Position numbers and translations under genes: made by a program | Shown here: piece after piece, positions 11,648 through 25,226 of the stretch | Numbering within the stretch: the first letter of the stretch is position 1 | Layout of the letters: every line of letters begins with the position of its first letter | The notes under the pieces: model-generated | Database searches by the model: none | What the model was told of the DNA's origin: nothing | The model's input: only the letters and a program-made list of their open reading frames with translations | NCBI GenBank assembly: GCA_002682825.1 | Contig: NOKP01000018.1 | Coordinates: forward strand, 156,827 to 220,826 | Reading direction: 5' to 3' | Length of the DNA: 64,000 nucleotides | Origin: Neonectria sp. B-13 | Lineage: Eukaryota; Ascomycota; Sordariomycetes; Hypocreales; Nectriaceae

Positions 11648-12722
11648 TACTATTGAAACTACTGTTTAGACTACTGTTTCTGCTTATCCGCAATTACACT
11701 GAACAGTCACATGTTTCCTTTGCTTAAGCTTAACAGGGGGGATAGATCTTTGGATTTTGAACCTAATTATTGACTTTTGCCCCCTCTATAGAACTCCCTC
11801 TACTAAATCCCTCTATGCAGCTTTGTAGCTAATGTTAGAGATGACTATAGTAGGATTCCCTTAGTTTCTAATGCATTACTCCTTTAGCTATAGATTGGTT
11901 AGAATAATATTATCTATTAACTATATAATCTATAAGGTATAGATAGGATTATATAGCTTCTTAAGGAACTCCTTCTCTATAGTAGTAATATTATTATTTC
12001 TTTCTAGCTTTAGAGCTAGTCTCTCTAGAAAGAGCTATTCTATTATAATCTATTGAGTAATTACTATATTAAGCTTTATTTCTTCTTATAGTAGAATATT
12101 ATAACTAAAGACTACTAATCAAACTAACTCCTTAGGTCTAAAGTAATTAATTATAGGCTATTTTATATACTTTAGATTAAACTTTTAAGCTATAATTTAT
12201 AATATAGAAATAAGACTTAAATATTCTTTTAATTTAATATATAGATTATATAAGAGCTTATATATATAGCTTAGTAAGAGCTTATTAAACTATAGTATAA
12301 TTCAAAAAGTAGTTATCTTATATAATTAATTATATAATTATTATATTATATAAAAGTTAGATAGAATATAAAAAGGTAATCTAGAAAGTATAAAGCCTTA
12401 TAGGCTAGGCTTTTATCCTAAGAGGTTTTAGCCTTTTCTAAGATCTAGCTTTTCTAAGGTCTAGCTTTTCTAAGATCTAGCTTTTCTAAGATCTAGCTTT
12501 TCTAAGATCTAGCTTTTCTAAGATCTAGCTTTTATAGCTGATTAAGACAGTAAAACTTATACCTTAACTTTATAATAGAAACTTTTATCTCCTTGAGTCA
12601 TTATTGCCTTAGGCTTAAGTATTAAGCCTATTATACTATTGTTTTTTCTATTTTCTTTTATACTATTTAACCTTTAGCCCCTTCTCTAGGTATATACTAC
12701 TAAGGACTATTATATCTAAATA
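11648..12722 (+). mobile_element. unclassified ~1-kb element X, copy X1
   Basis: A 1075-bp unit starting TACTATTGAAACTACTGTTT and ending GGACTATTATATCTAAATA. It is the least RIP-altered start of the family (it keeps CTGCTTATCCGCAATTACAC). Other full or split copies are at 13419, 22680(-), 25953, 35225, 36249(-) and 39832. It contains six 16-bp tandem units (TTTTCTAAGATCTAGC) at 12434-12529. A ~61-codon frame open in three other copies is broken here by TAG. There are no clear terminal inverted repeats; class unknown. Confidence 0.75.
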
Positions 12723-13109
12723 AAAGCCTATAGATATAGCTTAGTAAGAGCTTATTAGGCTATAGTGTAATTTGAAAGGTAATTATTTTATATAATTAGT
12801 TATATAGTCTTTATATTATATAAAAGGTTAAATAGAATATAAAAGGCTTAGAAAGTATAAAGCCTTATAGGCTAGGCTTTTATCTTAAGGGGTTTTAGCC
12901 TTTTCTAAGATCTAGCTTTTCTAGCTAATTAGAATAGTAAAACTTATACCTTAACTTTATAGTAAAAACTTTTATCTTTTTGAATTATTATTACTTTAGA
13001 CTTAAGTATTAAGTCTATTATAGTATTATTCTTTCTATTTTCTTTTATACTATTTAACCTTTAGCTCTTTCTTTAGGTATATACTACTAAGGACTATTAT
13101 ATCTAAATA
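12723..13109 (+). repeat. element X, 5'-truncated copy X2
   Basis: The right-hand part of the X unit, joined directly behind X1. It begins within the AAAGCCTATAGATATAGCTTAG region and ends with the normal X terminus ATATCTAAATA. It has a single 16-bp unit where X1 has six. Confidence 0.7.
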
Positions 13110-13416
13110 AAAGGTTAAATAGAATATAAAAAAGTAACTTAGAAAGTATAAAGCTTAATAGGCTAAGCTTTTATTCTAAAAGGTTTTAGCTTTTTCTAAG
13201 ATTTAACTTTTCTAAGATTTAGCTTTTCTAATTAATTAAAGTAATAAAATTTATACTTTAACTTTATAATAGAAACTTTTATCTTCTTAAGTTATTATTA
13301 CCTTAAGCTTAAGTATTAAGCCTATTATATTATTATTTTTTCTATTTTCTTTTATACTATTTAATCTTTAGCTTTTTCTCTAGGTATATACTATTAATAA
13401 CTATTATATTTAAATA
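13110..13416 (+). repeat. element X, 5'-truncated copy X3
   Basis: The right-hand ~300 bases of the X unit, again ending TATTTAAATA. It follows X2 without spacer, so X1-X2-X3 form a head-to-tail series sharing the same 3' end. Confidence 0.65.
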
Positions 13417-13418
13417 TT

Positions 13419-14476
13419 TACTATTAAAACTACTATTTAGACTACTATTTCTACTTATCTATAATTATACTAAACAGTTATATATTTCCTTTACTTAAGC
13501 TTAATAGAGGAATAGATCTTTAGAGTTTAAACCTAATTATTAACTTTTACCCTCTCTATCTACTAATACTAGGAACAACTATTAGGCTTTTAACTCCCTC
13601 TACTAAATCCCTTTACACTTTATAACCAATGTTAAAAATAACTATAGTAGGATTCCCTTAGTTTCTAATATATTACTCCTTTAGCTATAGATTAATTAGA
13701 ACAATATTACCTATTAACTTTATAATCTATAAGGTATAAATAGAGTTATATAGCTTCTTAAAGAATTCCTTTTCTATAATAATAATATTATTATTCCTTT
13801 CTAGCTTTAGAACTAGTCTCTTTAAAAAGAGCTATTCTATTATAATCTATTAGACTATTACTATATTAAGCTATATTTCCTTTTATAGTAGAATATTATA
13901 GTTAAAGACTATTAATTAGATTAACTTTTTAGGTTTAAAGTAGTTAATTATAGATTATTTTATATACTTTAGATTAGACTTTTAAGCTATAATTTATAGT
14001 ATAGAAATAAGACTTAAATATTCTTCTAATTTACTATATAGGTTATATAAAAGCCTATATATATAGCTTAGTAAGAGCTTATTAAGCTATAATACAATTT
14101 AAATAGTAATTATTTTATATAATTAATAGTATACTTATTATATTATATAAAAGATTAAATAGAATATAAAAAGATAACCTAGAAAGTATAAAGGTTATCT
14201 TATAGGCTAAGCTTTTATCCTAAGAGGTTTTAGCCTTTTCTAAGATCTAGCTTTTCTAAGGTTTAGCTTTTCTAAGATCTAGCATTTCTAGCTAATTAAA
14301 GCAGTAAAACTTATACTTTAACTTTATAGTAGAAACTTTTATCTCTTTAAGTTATTATTGCCTTAGGCTTAGGTATTAAGCTTATTATACTATTGTTTTT
14401 TCTATTTTCTTTTATACTATTTAACCTTTAGCTCTTTCTCTAGGTATATACTATTAAGGACTATTATATTTAAATA
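13419..14476 (+). mobile_element. element X, copy X4
   Basis: A 1058-bp full-length unit from TACTATTAAAACTACTATTT to TATATTTAAATA. It is more strongly RIP-altered than X1 (for example CTGTTT to CTATTT). No target duplication is clear because of the neighbouring partial copies. Confidence 0.75.
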
Positions 14477-14545
14477 TTTAAATATTATTTATTATATTAT
14501 TTTAATTTATTAGCTAATATTAAGTAAGGCTAAAATTACTATAAA

Positions 14546-14924
14546 TAATTAATAATATAATTATTATATTATATAATAGATTAAATAAAATATAAAAAAT
14601 AATTTAGAAAGTATAAAGATTAATTAAGCTTTTATTCTAAGGGATTTTATCCTTTTTTAAAATCTAGCTTTTCTAAGATTTAACCTTTTAAAGGTTTAGC
14701 TTTTTAAGATTTAACTTTCTTAAGATTTAGCTTTTCTAGCTAATTAGAATAATTAAACTTATATCTTAACTTTATAATAGAAACTCTTATCTTCTTAAGT
14801 TATTATTACTATAAGCTTAAATATTAAGCTTATTATATTATTATCTTTTCTAATTTCTTTTATAGTATTTAATTATTAGTTCTTTTTCTAACTATATATT
14901 ACTAAGAACTATTATATCTAAATA
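14546..14924 (+). repeat. element X, 5'-truncated copy X5
   Basis: The right-hand part of the X unit (ATTATATTATATAATAGATTAAATA onward), with degraded 16-bp units at about 14660-14735, ending ATATCTAAATA. It is strongly altered. Confidence 0.6.
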
Positions 14925-15051
14925 TATACTATTTAATATAGCTTAAAGCTAATTAATAGAAATACTTATATAATATATTTCTATATACTTTATTAAGGGA
15001 TTAATACTTATTTAAAGTATTTATTATAAAAACCAACTTTATAATACAAAT

Positions 15052-15405
15052 AGAAAGTATTAAAACAAAGGAAAGATAAGCTTTAAGCTAATTAAAATAC
15101 CTTTCTAAAGTATATATTAATTTCTTCTAAAGAAAGAGTCTTTTCTAAAGATAGATCTTTTAGATTATAATCTTTTAGATTAAATTGTATTTATTCTTAT
15201 AAGTATAAAAGGCATTCTTCTCTTCTTCCTAACTTCCCTTTTATCTTCCCTTTTATCTTCCCTACTAAGAAGAGCCTAAAAGATATCTAGGAAATCTATA
15301 GGAAGTCCCTTAGAAATAAGATCTTTTAACTCTATAGGATTTCCTAGTAAATATCTAGCTAGAAAGTCCTAAAGACTTTTAACTAGGTATTTTAAGGCCT
15401 TTCTA
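15052..15405. repeat. dispersed repeat R, copy 1
   Basis: About 350 bases matching 39388-39740 in the same orientation. Shared landmarks are AAGAAAGAGTCTTTTCTAAAG, CTTCCCTTTTATCTTCCCTA and GAAAGTCCTAAAGACTTTTA. It contains short inverted segments such as AGTCCTAAAGACTT. No coding frame and no defined ends were found. The flanks at 14925-15051 and 15406-16005 are degraded AT-rich DNA in which I recognise nothing. Confidence 0.6.
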
Positions 15406-16005
15406 TAATAAGTGCCTTAGGAAGAAAAAGAAGAGTACTATTCTTAATGCTTTAGTAATCTATAATATATAATAAAAGAGATAAAATAAAGATAGAAGTT
15501 TAACTATTAAAATCCTAAGATAGTTATAAAAAGTAAAATAAATAGGAATAGCCTTTTACTATAGAATTCCTTCTTACTTCCTTCTATTATATAAGTAATT
15601 TTATTTAGCCTTTATAATTCCTCTATTCTATTTAGAAAAATTAGTATAATTATATTATTAATAATTATAATAGAATTTAAGTATTTCCCTTAGTAAGATT
15701 AATATTCAAGTAATCCTAAATATAATTATCTATATTAGCTAGAGAAATCTTCTATATAATTAGATTATTATCTTTATTAGTTAGTCTAAAAGTTAGTCTA
15801 AAAAGGCTAGTATACTTACTAATAATAGCTTAAATAGTTATAGGTTTTCCTAGTCTATACTTAATAGTAGGATAATTAATATAAGAGATCTCTATTAGAA
15901 GGAAAGCTTAAGAGTTCTATTTAAAAGAGCTTAGTTCTTTTAATATAACCTAAAGGTATACTCTTAAGAGCTTAATATTAAAAAATACTAATTACTTAAG
16001 TATAT

Positions 16006-16195
16006 TATAATAAGAGTACCTTTAAGATATATAGTTAGATAAGATAGATAGATTTAAAGCAAAGGTAGTATTCTCATTAGTATATAAGCTAAAGCTTACC
16101 TCTTAATTCTAAAGAGAGATAAGCATTTAAGTAAGAAGATATAGCTATAATGCATAAGCTATATAACTAAAGTACTAAAGGCTAGTACTATAATA
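16006..16195 (-). repeat. G2 copy 2, left LTR (3' LTR)
   Basis: A 190-bp LTR starting TATAATAAGAGTACC and ending CTAGTACTATAATA. It pairs with 25658-25847. Confidence 0.85.
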
Positions 16196-18579
16196 ACTAT
16201 CTTCTCTTAGTAGTTATTACCCTTAATAACTAGTAATATAGAATTTAATAATAATAGGGCTATATTTATTTTTTAGACTAACTATATTTGCTTAATAGCT
16301 ATTTATAGCTAGTAGGCTAATAAATAAACCCTACTACTTATAGCTTATATCTTATAGTTTAGATCTACTAAGTAATTATATATAGGTATTTAAACCTCTT
16401 CCTATTACTAATACTTCTTCTTTCTTTCTTCTTTATTACTATTATCTTTTTCTTCTATTTTATAAGTATATCTTTAGACTTATACTTATATTCTTAATAC
16501 AGTTTCTTTCCTAATAGAAATAGTTCTTCTTTTTTTATGTATTATTATATTCTTATCTTTCTTCTAAAATAGTTATAATGCCTAAATATAATCCTATTAA
16601 GTATATAGAGCTTATTTATAAGTTATAGAATTAGTATATATACTATTTTTACTTAACTATCTTAGAATTTTCTAAGAATCTTATTTACTATTAAATTACT
16701 TATTATTCTCTTAAATATTCTATAATCTATTATAAGTTCTTTAAGGCTAAATCCTCTTAGTATAATTATTATTACTTTAATAATAAGGACTATTTTATAT
16801 AAGTCTTTCTTATATATTAATAGATTATTCTTAAGGAAACTAATACTAATCCTATTTAGCTTTTCTATTATAATAAAGTTTAATACTTATATTTTATATC
16901 TTATTTATATTTAGATTAATAATATTATCTATTAGCTTAACTATTCTACTAAGAATATAAAAAAAGGAAAGAAATTATACTTTCTTTTAATAAAGACTTA
17001 TTAGGATCTCTATAATATTATATACTATCTTCTAATAGCTTTTAATATCTTAAAGACTACCTACTATTAGAATTAGTAGTTTATTAGTAAGACTATTATT
17101 ATTCTTTCTTATATATAAAAGTATTTTTTTACTATAATAGCCTATAAGACTCTTACTATCTAAGTCTACTATATACCTTCTTATATACTTCTTACTAACT
17201 TGCTTCTATATAGTAATAATCCTATACTTTTAATCTATTTAGTAAGTTTTATATATAATATTAGGTTTTCTTACTTATTTTCTAATATTTTATTTTTTAT
17301 AGTAATATAAGAACTATTAGTATATATACTAGTATACTTAATAGTTAGCTTTAGGTCCTACTAATACTAATTATATAGCTTAGTATATTACTTTCTATTC
17401 TATACTCTAAGAGGTTTAGGCTATTATATAAAATAATAGAGTTCCTTAGGATTATTATAATTCTCTTACTTACTCTTATCCTTTAAAGATAGATTTATTA
17501 ACCTTTAAGCTTTAGTTAAGTCTCCTTAGTATTTTATATATTATAGTATTTAATAGTTTATAGTATAGTAATAATAGCTATTTTATTTTTTATTTTTTAG
17601 GCTAATATACTCTAATTTCTTTATACTTAGGCTTATACTTTCCTTTTTTTATATTCTTTATATTTTCCTTCTTTCTATTAGTCTAAGTTATATTGTCTTT
17701 AAGTATAAGTATTATCCTCTTATAAACTAAGAGTTAAGTTATTATTATATTATAGTTTTATTATTATTATTTAAAAGTTAAAGAGTTTAATAGGATAGCT
17801 CTCTTATTAGCCCTAAAGTATAATCTCTTTAAATTGATTTATATAACTTTATACTTAACTTTTCCTTAGTCTATCTTACTTATAAGGTTTATTATAACTC
17901 TTATCTTTCTAATATTATTCTTTTACTTTATACTAAACTTTCTTCTACTTTTCTTTATAGTCTTTAATTATCTAATTAGTATTACTTATACTATTCTTAG
18001 GGACTTACTAATTATATTCTAAAGACTAGCCTTTTTATTTAACTAAATAGTAAAGTTTACTTTTAATCTTTTTCTTTTCTTTAATATATTCTAATTCTTA
18101 CTTATCTTCCTTATCTTCTAGGTTAAGTATTAGTAGGTCTTTACTAGGGTTTTCTATTCTATAGTACTAAGGTTTAAGTAGGCTAATATAGAATATATTA
18201 TAAAGGTAGTTATACTTAGTAGATAGAGCTAATTAATAAGCTTATTTTCTAATTTTCTTAAGTATCTAAAAGGGCCTAATAAATCAAAAGGCTAGTTTCT
18301 TTTTCTCTCTTTTAAGCTTAAGGTTCTTAATTAAGAGCTCTATTAGGTCTTTTTATTTTAGGGTAAAAAGTATATATTTTTTATTATAGTTTCTTATCTA
18401 TCTTTCTAATATATCTTACTAGTATTTCTTTAGCCTCTCTTTAAGGTCTATTAAGCATTATATCTATATATAGACCTTTAGTACTCTCCCTTCCTAAAAG
18501 CTATCTTTAAATCTTATAGTAAAGTTAGTATTATACTTAAATAGTATTATAAATAGTAATATACTTATAGTTATATTAA

Positions 18580-18980
18580 TAGTATTATTATAAGTATATT
18601 ATACTAATTAGAGTAGAATAGCTTAATTAGCTTAGTTTAAGCTAATAAAGTATTTAAGATAGTATTTTAGTATTTAATTTATTCTTTCTATTTACTTATT
18701 ACTTTATAAGTAAAATACTATAGAAAGCTTATATTTTATCTTAGTCTAATAATATAGCTTTAATTAAAACTTACTTATAAATAAAGAACTTTAATTAGAA
18801 ATAATACTTATTAAGAGTCTATATATTAATTCTATTTCTTTATAAAAGAGCTTAATTAGCTTAACTATAGTTATTATTATATATATAGGAAAGAATAAGA
18901 AAGTCTTAGTAAATTAGTCTATAATTATTAGAATTATATCTATCTCTTACTTTTTTTAAATTACTAAAGGTAAACCTATA
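18580..18980 (-). pseudogene. G2 copy 2 integrase core, RIP-broken
   Basis: It aligns with the integrase of G2 copy 1 (about 4030-4430), and the same catalytic-core frame can be followed on the minus strand with TAA/TAG interruptions. Assignment is by alignment to copy 1, where more motif residues were read. Confidence 0.7.
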
Positions 18981-19999
18981 ATAAAGTCTATTAAGATCTT
19001 AGCCTAAGGTTATAAAAGGATTAATAGTAATTAAAAACTTCTATAGAGTTAATACCTTTTTATAACTACTCTTTAATATATTATATATAACTATATATAA
19101 TCTCTAATATCTATCTTAATATTAACCTAATAGAATTTCCTTTGAATTAAATCTAAGGTATAATTAATACTAAAGTATTCTACTAATAGATTATTATAAT
19201 AAAGCTCTATAATCTTATACTTTATACTTACCTTTTTTAGTATAAAGAATCTATTCTTAAAGTATAATAATCTATTCTTCTTAACTAATTAATTATTTAG
19301 GTTTTAGTTAAGATTTATCTAAGAAACTTAGTTTACTTATTAATAAGTCTTTTTATTATTTAATTATAAATATTAGATTATCTTAAGAAAGAGTTCTAAG
19401 ATAGTTATATTATATATAACTTCTTTAAGTATTATACTTTATATAATTACTTTAGAAATAGTTTAAACTCTTTTAATCTTTTCTTTAGTCTAATAAGTTT
19501 AGTCTTTAGGATTAAGGCTCTTTTTAATACTATTTCCCTTTAGGCTAATTAGGATTATTTTAACCTTTAAAGATATCTTATTATACTATTCTTCCTAGTA
19601 AGTAAGAACTAGATTAATCTCTAAAGATATCTTATTATACTTTTATAGTATATAAGTTAAAGTCTTTTAACTCTTTTAAGGCATTTTACCTAACTTCTTT
19701 TTATCTTCTTAATAGAATTTAACTATTTAGACCTTATTTAATCTTTATACTAAAGATATAAGTAATTTAATATAAAGTACTTTTTTAGTAATATAATCTA
19801 GTTATTTATATAATATATTAATAAGGTTTTACTTACTTAACTAATAATTAATTATAAAGTTATATAGTATAAGGTATATATACTATTATACTTATTAGCT
19901 ATTTAATTATAAGATCTTTATAAAGATCTATAGGTTCTAATAGTTACTAAGTACTTTAACTTATTTTATTATCCCTTTAAGGTAATATTATTAGTATTT

Positions 20000-21100
20000 A
20001 AATAATTCTATAATTACTATTAACTCTTAGTTTAAAGTATTATAATTAAGTTTAGATCCTTTAAACTTTTAGGACTAGAATACAATAGGATAATAATAGC
20101 CTTATTTATTAGGCTATAATAAGATTCTTATTATTATTATCTTTAAGGTATTTATCTTTAGGTAAATTTATAACCTTAGGTTAAAATGTCTTAGTAAGAG
20201 TATAGTCTAGAATATATTAATAAGGTAGTAAAATATATACCTTTTATACTTATTAAGCTCTATAGACCTAGGCTTTTTACTTTACTTATTGCTCTTTAGT
20301 AGATTGTTTAAAGAGATTATTATATTAGAGTACTTATAAATAAATCTCTAATAGAAATTATAGAACCCTAGGAATATCTAGATTTTATAATAGGTTTATA
20401 GTTCTTTCTATTCTAAGATAGTATAAATACATTCTAGGTCTATTATAATTCCTTTTATAAATAGAATAAATCTAAGGAAGTTAATATAGTCTTAGTAGAA
20501 TATATATTTTAATAGCTTTATAAATAGCTTAGCTTATTATAGTCTCTTAAGAACTATATAAATATATTCTATATAAGAATCTTAAGTTTTAAAGAAAATA
20601 AGAATATTATTAAGATATACTATATAAATAGTATTAATAAGACTATAAAAGGCTTAATATATATAATCTTAGAAAGTAATAGGTATATTAATTAGTCTAA
20701 ATAGTATAACTAAGTATTTAAAATGATTATAATAAGTATAGAATATTATTTTCTATTTATTATTTTTCTTAATATAGATATAATAGTAAGTATTCTTAAT
20801 ATTAATCTTACTAAAATACTTTACTCTTTTAATCCTATCTAGGATTTCTAAGACTAAGAGTAAAAAGTAATAATTCTTCTTTATAACTTAGTTTAGATCT
20901 CTATAGTCTATATAGAGTTATAAGGTTCTATCTGGTTTTAAAATAAATAGTATTAAAGCCTTAGTAGGGCTCTTAAAAGGGTATATTTAATCTTTCTTAA
21001 TAGAATCCTTAATGTATTCTTAGAGTATTTTTAACTCTTTCTAGGATAAAGTATAAATAGGTCTAAAAGGTAATTCCTTATTAAATAGTATATTAATACT
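20000..21100 (-). pseudogene. G2 copy 2 reverse transcriptase, RIP-broken
   Basis: It aligns with 5850-6950 of copy 1. The degraded catalytic box is again YLNN around 20596-20615. The uninterrupted copy of the hAT B target (AGTATAAG, 19866-19873) lies just downstream. Confidence 0.72.
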
Positions 21101-21524
21101 ATAATTAATTAATTTATATTATAATAATATATTAGTATTATCTACTAAAAATATATTACTAAAGTCCTATAACTTATAGAGAATAGTACTATCTTTCTTA
21201 GGTTTTAGCCTATTATCCTTAAATAGAATATAATCCTTTTTTATTCTATTAATTCCTATTACTTTATATATATATACTATATTCTAGTATAATTAATAAA
21301 ACTTATAAGATTATATAATCTTAGCCTTTTTCTAATTAATTTAAAAGAACTATTTAGAGTTTAAAGGGTTTAAGAGAATATTTTTATTAATTATAATAAT
21401 CTATAATAGTAATATAGAGTTTCCTAATAATAATAAGTCTCTTTCTACTCTAATATAAATATAAGTAAAAGTTTACTTTTTTCCCTTAGTATTAATTATA
21501 GTAATTAATATATACTAGCTATAG

Positions 21525-22516
21525 TCCCTCTATAAGGGAACCTAATGTATAATAATTACTATATCACACATCAATTTCTTTATCTCAAGCCTAGTTGGTT
21601 TTAAAGTTCTTTATTAACCTTTATATCTAACCTAAACCCATCTACCTTTTCCATTCTAAGTTTTTCCTTAACCCTATTCCCAGCATATAATCCCACCCTT
21701 ATTAATCCTTGTATTTCCCTCTAATTTCATAATGCTAGACTAGCTAGCTATCTATACTAGCTTTATACACCCTAGCAGCTCCTAGAACCATAGGGCATAT
21801 TCATTTCTAGTTAATTTATTAGTAATAGCTTTATCCTAGTATAATCTAGCTTTTAATCTTCTAGTAAGCTTTTTAAGAAATTCTTTTTCCTCTTTAATAA
21901 AGCTAATATTATTAACTTTAGTACCTTTATTGTTTAGGAGTAGGTAGTAGTTAAATATGGTTAAATATACTATTTAGATAGTACTAACTACTATATAGTT
22001 AGACTTAAAGCTACTAAGGTTATAGATTTTAGCCTAATAAAGCTACTACTTATACTTAGTAGGCTTAATCTTTCTATCTAGAGAGTGATAGTATTCTATT
22101 TTATATACCTTATAGCTCTATTTCTTATTACTAGGTTGTAAGATATAGTAGGTAATAGTAAAATGCATTATAGTTATATTATACTATATTATAGTATATT
22201 AAGAAAAAGGGAAGAAGGCTAGTTGGACTTATTAGCTTAATAAGAGATGACTAGGTTATTTATATGTACTATGGTTTAGGATAAGCTTTTTATGAATTAG
22301 ATATTAAGGTTAGAGAGAGGGACTTAGATAGGTTGTAAAAATAGGCTTAAGGTATAATATTAATATAAACTATATTACTAGGAAAGCTTACTGTATTTAA
22401 GTTATTAGGATTAATAGTACTAGGTATAATATCTTATTATATTAACTACTATATGTTATCTACTGTATTATCTTAATCTATTAGATAATATTAACTAAGG
22501 CTAAAATTACTATAAA
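21525..22516 (-). mobile_element. element E, copy 2
   Basis: A 992-bp minus-strand copy. Its plus-strand sequence starts TCCCTCTATAAGGGAACC and ends AAAATTACTATAAA. It lies between 12-bp direct repeats TACTAGCTATAG (21513-21524 and 22517-22528). G2 copy 1 has the uninterrupted site near 7355-7372. Several parts (21600-21800) are less AT-shifted than the host. Class unknown. Confidence 0.7.
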
Positions 22517-22679
22517 TACTAGCTATAGTATAGCTTTAAGTAGGTTTCTCTTACTACTATAAAGTTAGGTCTTCTTATATAGGCCTTTTTAAGATTATAA
22601 TATATAATAAAGACTTTACTAATTATATTAGACTTTATATATATATTAAGATTTATTATTACTTTAAAGGTATTTTAAC

Positions 22680-23668
22680 TATTTAAATATAATAGTCCTT
22701 AGTAGTATATACCTAAAGAAGAGACTAAAGATTAAATAGTATAAAAAAGAATAGAAAAAACAATAATATAATAAGCTTAATACCTAAGCCTAAGGTAATA
22801 ATAACTTAAGGAGATAAAAGTTTCTACTATAAAGTTAAGGTATAAGTTTTACTGCCCTAATCAGCTAGAAAAGCTAGATCTTAGAAAAGCTAGACCTTAG
22901 AAAAGGCTAAAACCCCTTAGGATAAAAGCCTAGCCTTTATACTTTCTAGGTTACTTATCTCTTTATATTCCATTCAACCTTTCAATAATACAATAATCAT
23001 ACTACTAATTATATAAGATAACTACTTTTATCTAAATCACACTATAGCCTAATAAGCCCTTACTAAGCTATATACATAGACTCTTATATGACCTATATAT
23101 TAAATTAAAAGAACATTTAAGCCTTATTTCTATACTATAAATTATAGCTTAAAAGTCTAGCCTAAGGCATATAAAATAGCCTATAATTAATTACTTTAAA
23201 CCTAAAGAATTAGTCTAATTAGTAGTCTTTAGCTATAATATTCTACTATAAGATAGAATCTAGTTTAATATAGTAATAGTCTAATAAATTATAATAGAAT
23301 AGCTCTTTCTAAAGAGACTAGCTCTAAAGCTAAAAAGGAATAGTAATATTACTACTATAAAGAAGGAGTTCCTTAAGAAGCTATATAACCCTATCTTTAC
23401 CCTATAGATTATATAGTTAATAGATAATATTGTTCTAACTAACCTACAGCTGAAGGAGTAATACATTAGAAACTAAGGGAATCATTAGCTATAAAGCATA
23501 GAGGGATTTGGCGGAGGGAGTTCTAGGAAGCTAGAGGGGGCAAAAGTCAATAATTAGGTTCAAAATCTAAAGATCTATCCCCTTATTAAGCTTAAGCAAA
23601 GGAAACATATGATTTAGTGCAATTATAGATAGATAGAAACAGTAGTTCAAATAGTAGTTTTAACAGTA
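22680..23668 (-). mobile_element. element X, copy X6
   Basis: A 989-bp minus-strand copy between perfect 11-bp direct repeats GGTATTTTAAC (22669-22679 and 23669-23679). G2 copy 1 shows the empty site with one GGTATTTTAAC near 7505. This gives the clearest definition of the X ends. A 61-codon frame (23281-23466, minus, MYYSFS...SIIIY) is open here and in two other copies. Duplications of 10-11 bp without an LTR or TIR structure recall Mutator-like elements, but no terminal inverted repeat is visible. Confidence 0.78.
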
Positions 23669-24545
23669 GGTATTTTAACTATATATCTTAATAGTAGCTA
23701 ATATACCTAATTTAACTTAAATTCAAGGAGTTTTAGTATTTATTAGGTTAATAATATCTATTAGTTCCCTTTTTCTAATTATTTAATTCCTTATAATTAG
23801 ATATTAGTCTTTAGTAACTAGTTATAGCTCTTAATAAAGTATTTATTACTTTTATAATTATAATAGATAAGGATTTTACCCTTTTGGTTTTTTAGGTTCT
23901 TTTCCTTTAGAGCTTATTTAATAGACCTACTAGAAACCCTAGCTCTTTAGCTCTATCCTTAGTTATAGCCTCTACCTTAGCCTTATCCTTACCTTTATCC
24001 CTAATATAAAGGGGAATTATTAATATTACTTTTAGTTATTTTAGATAGTAGTTTAAAGTATAAGGTCCCTACCTTTCTTTTTATTCTCTTTATTAAGTCC
24101 TAATATTAGATTATAAGAGAGACTATCTTATTATAGGTCTCTAGTAATTTACTATATAATATTATAAAATTATAGAGGGATTATTAGAGTTTTAAGAAAA
24201 AGGTAAGAGCTTTCTAAGGCTTATCTTACCTAGGAAAGTATTTCTTAAATTAGTTAAGATAGGTATAAAAGTCCTATAGTAATTATATCTCTCTTTAATA
24301 GGTCTTTATTAATTGGATTATTAAGTATAATTATTTATTAATTATATTCTTAATAAGGTTTAATGTTTAATCCTTAAAGGTTTCTTAACTATTTTAGATA
24401 ACTTTTTATATATTTTACTTTTATTTATTAAGGTATTATTACTATCTTATTTAGTTCTTAGTATCTATTTTATTAAATATAAATAGAATCTTTTTATAGT
24501 TATATTTATACTTTTATTTTATACCTTTAAAAGTATAAGCTAAAT

Positions 24546-25226
24546 CAGGGTTGTGAAATTAGTTAGTCCATTTTGGACTAACTAAAGACTAGTTTAAATT
24601 AGTTAGTTTTTAGTTAGTTTTTAGTCCATTTAAACTAGTTTTAGTCCATAGGTGGACTAACTAATTAGAAACTAGTCCTAGTCCTAGTCCAGGCCTGGAC
24701 TAACTAACTAAAAACTAGTCCTAGTTTTAGTCCAGGCCTGGACTAGTTTAAAAAACTTAAAAGTTTAAAACAAGCTATAAATTAGCTATTAAAATAGAGC
24801 TTATTTTAAAACCTATATCTAGATATAGATAGACTTTTTATATAATTATTCTTAGTAGACTTTTAGGCTTTTAAAGTTATCTATATTTCAAAATAGCTTA
24901 TATTTAATTATTAAAATTAGCTATAAGTATAAGTCTAATATACCTTTAAACTAGATTTAATACTAAAGCTAGGTATACTTATCTAATAATTAAATAACTA
25001 GCTTTATTATTTAGAATAGCCCCACTTTAAATAGAATTAGTCCAGCCTGGACTAGTAAATTAGTTAGTCCAAGTCCAGGCCTGGACTAACTAAAAACTAG
25101 TTATAGATTAGTTAGTCCTAGTCCAGGCCTGGACTAACTAAAGACTAATTATAATTAGTCCGGACTAACTAAAGACTAGTTAAATTAGTTTTTAGTTAGT
25201 CCGGACTAACTAATTTCACAACCCTG
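24546..25226. mobile_element. hAT-type non-autonomous element D
   Basis: A 681-bp element with CAGGGTTGTGAAATTAGTTA / TAACTAATTTCACAACCCTG ends and a perfect 8-bp duplication AGCTAAAT (24538-24545 and 25227-25234). G2 copy 1 has the empty site AATTAAAT at 9408-9415, with two RIP-type differences. The interior resembles A and C, but its repeated core is TCCAGGCCTGGACTAACTAA where A and C have TACAGGCCTGTAC, so it is a distinct subfamily. No coding capacity. Confidence 0.9.

Noticed and set aside
12434..12529. CRISPR-like array
   Set aside because: The 16-bp units are contiguous with no spacers and lie in a eukaryotic transposon.
11648..12722. Element X as an LTR of a retrotransposon
   Set aside because: It has TG-like and CA-like ends, but flanking repeats are 10-11 bp instead of 4-6 and no paired copies enclose an internal region.
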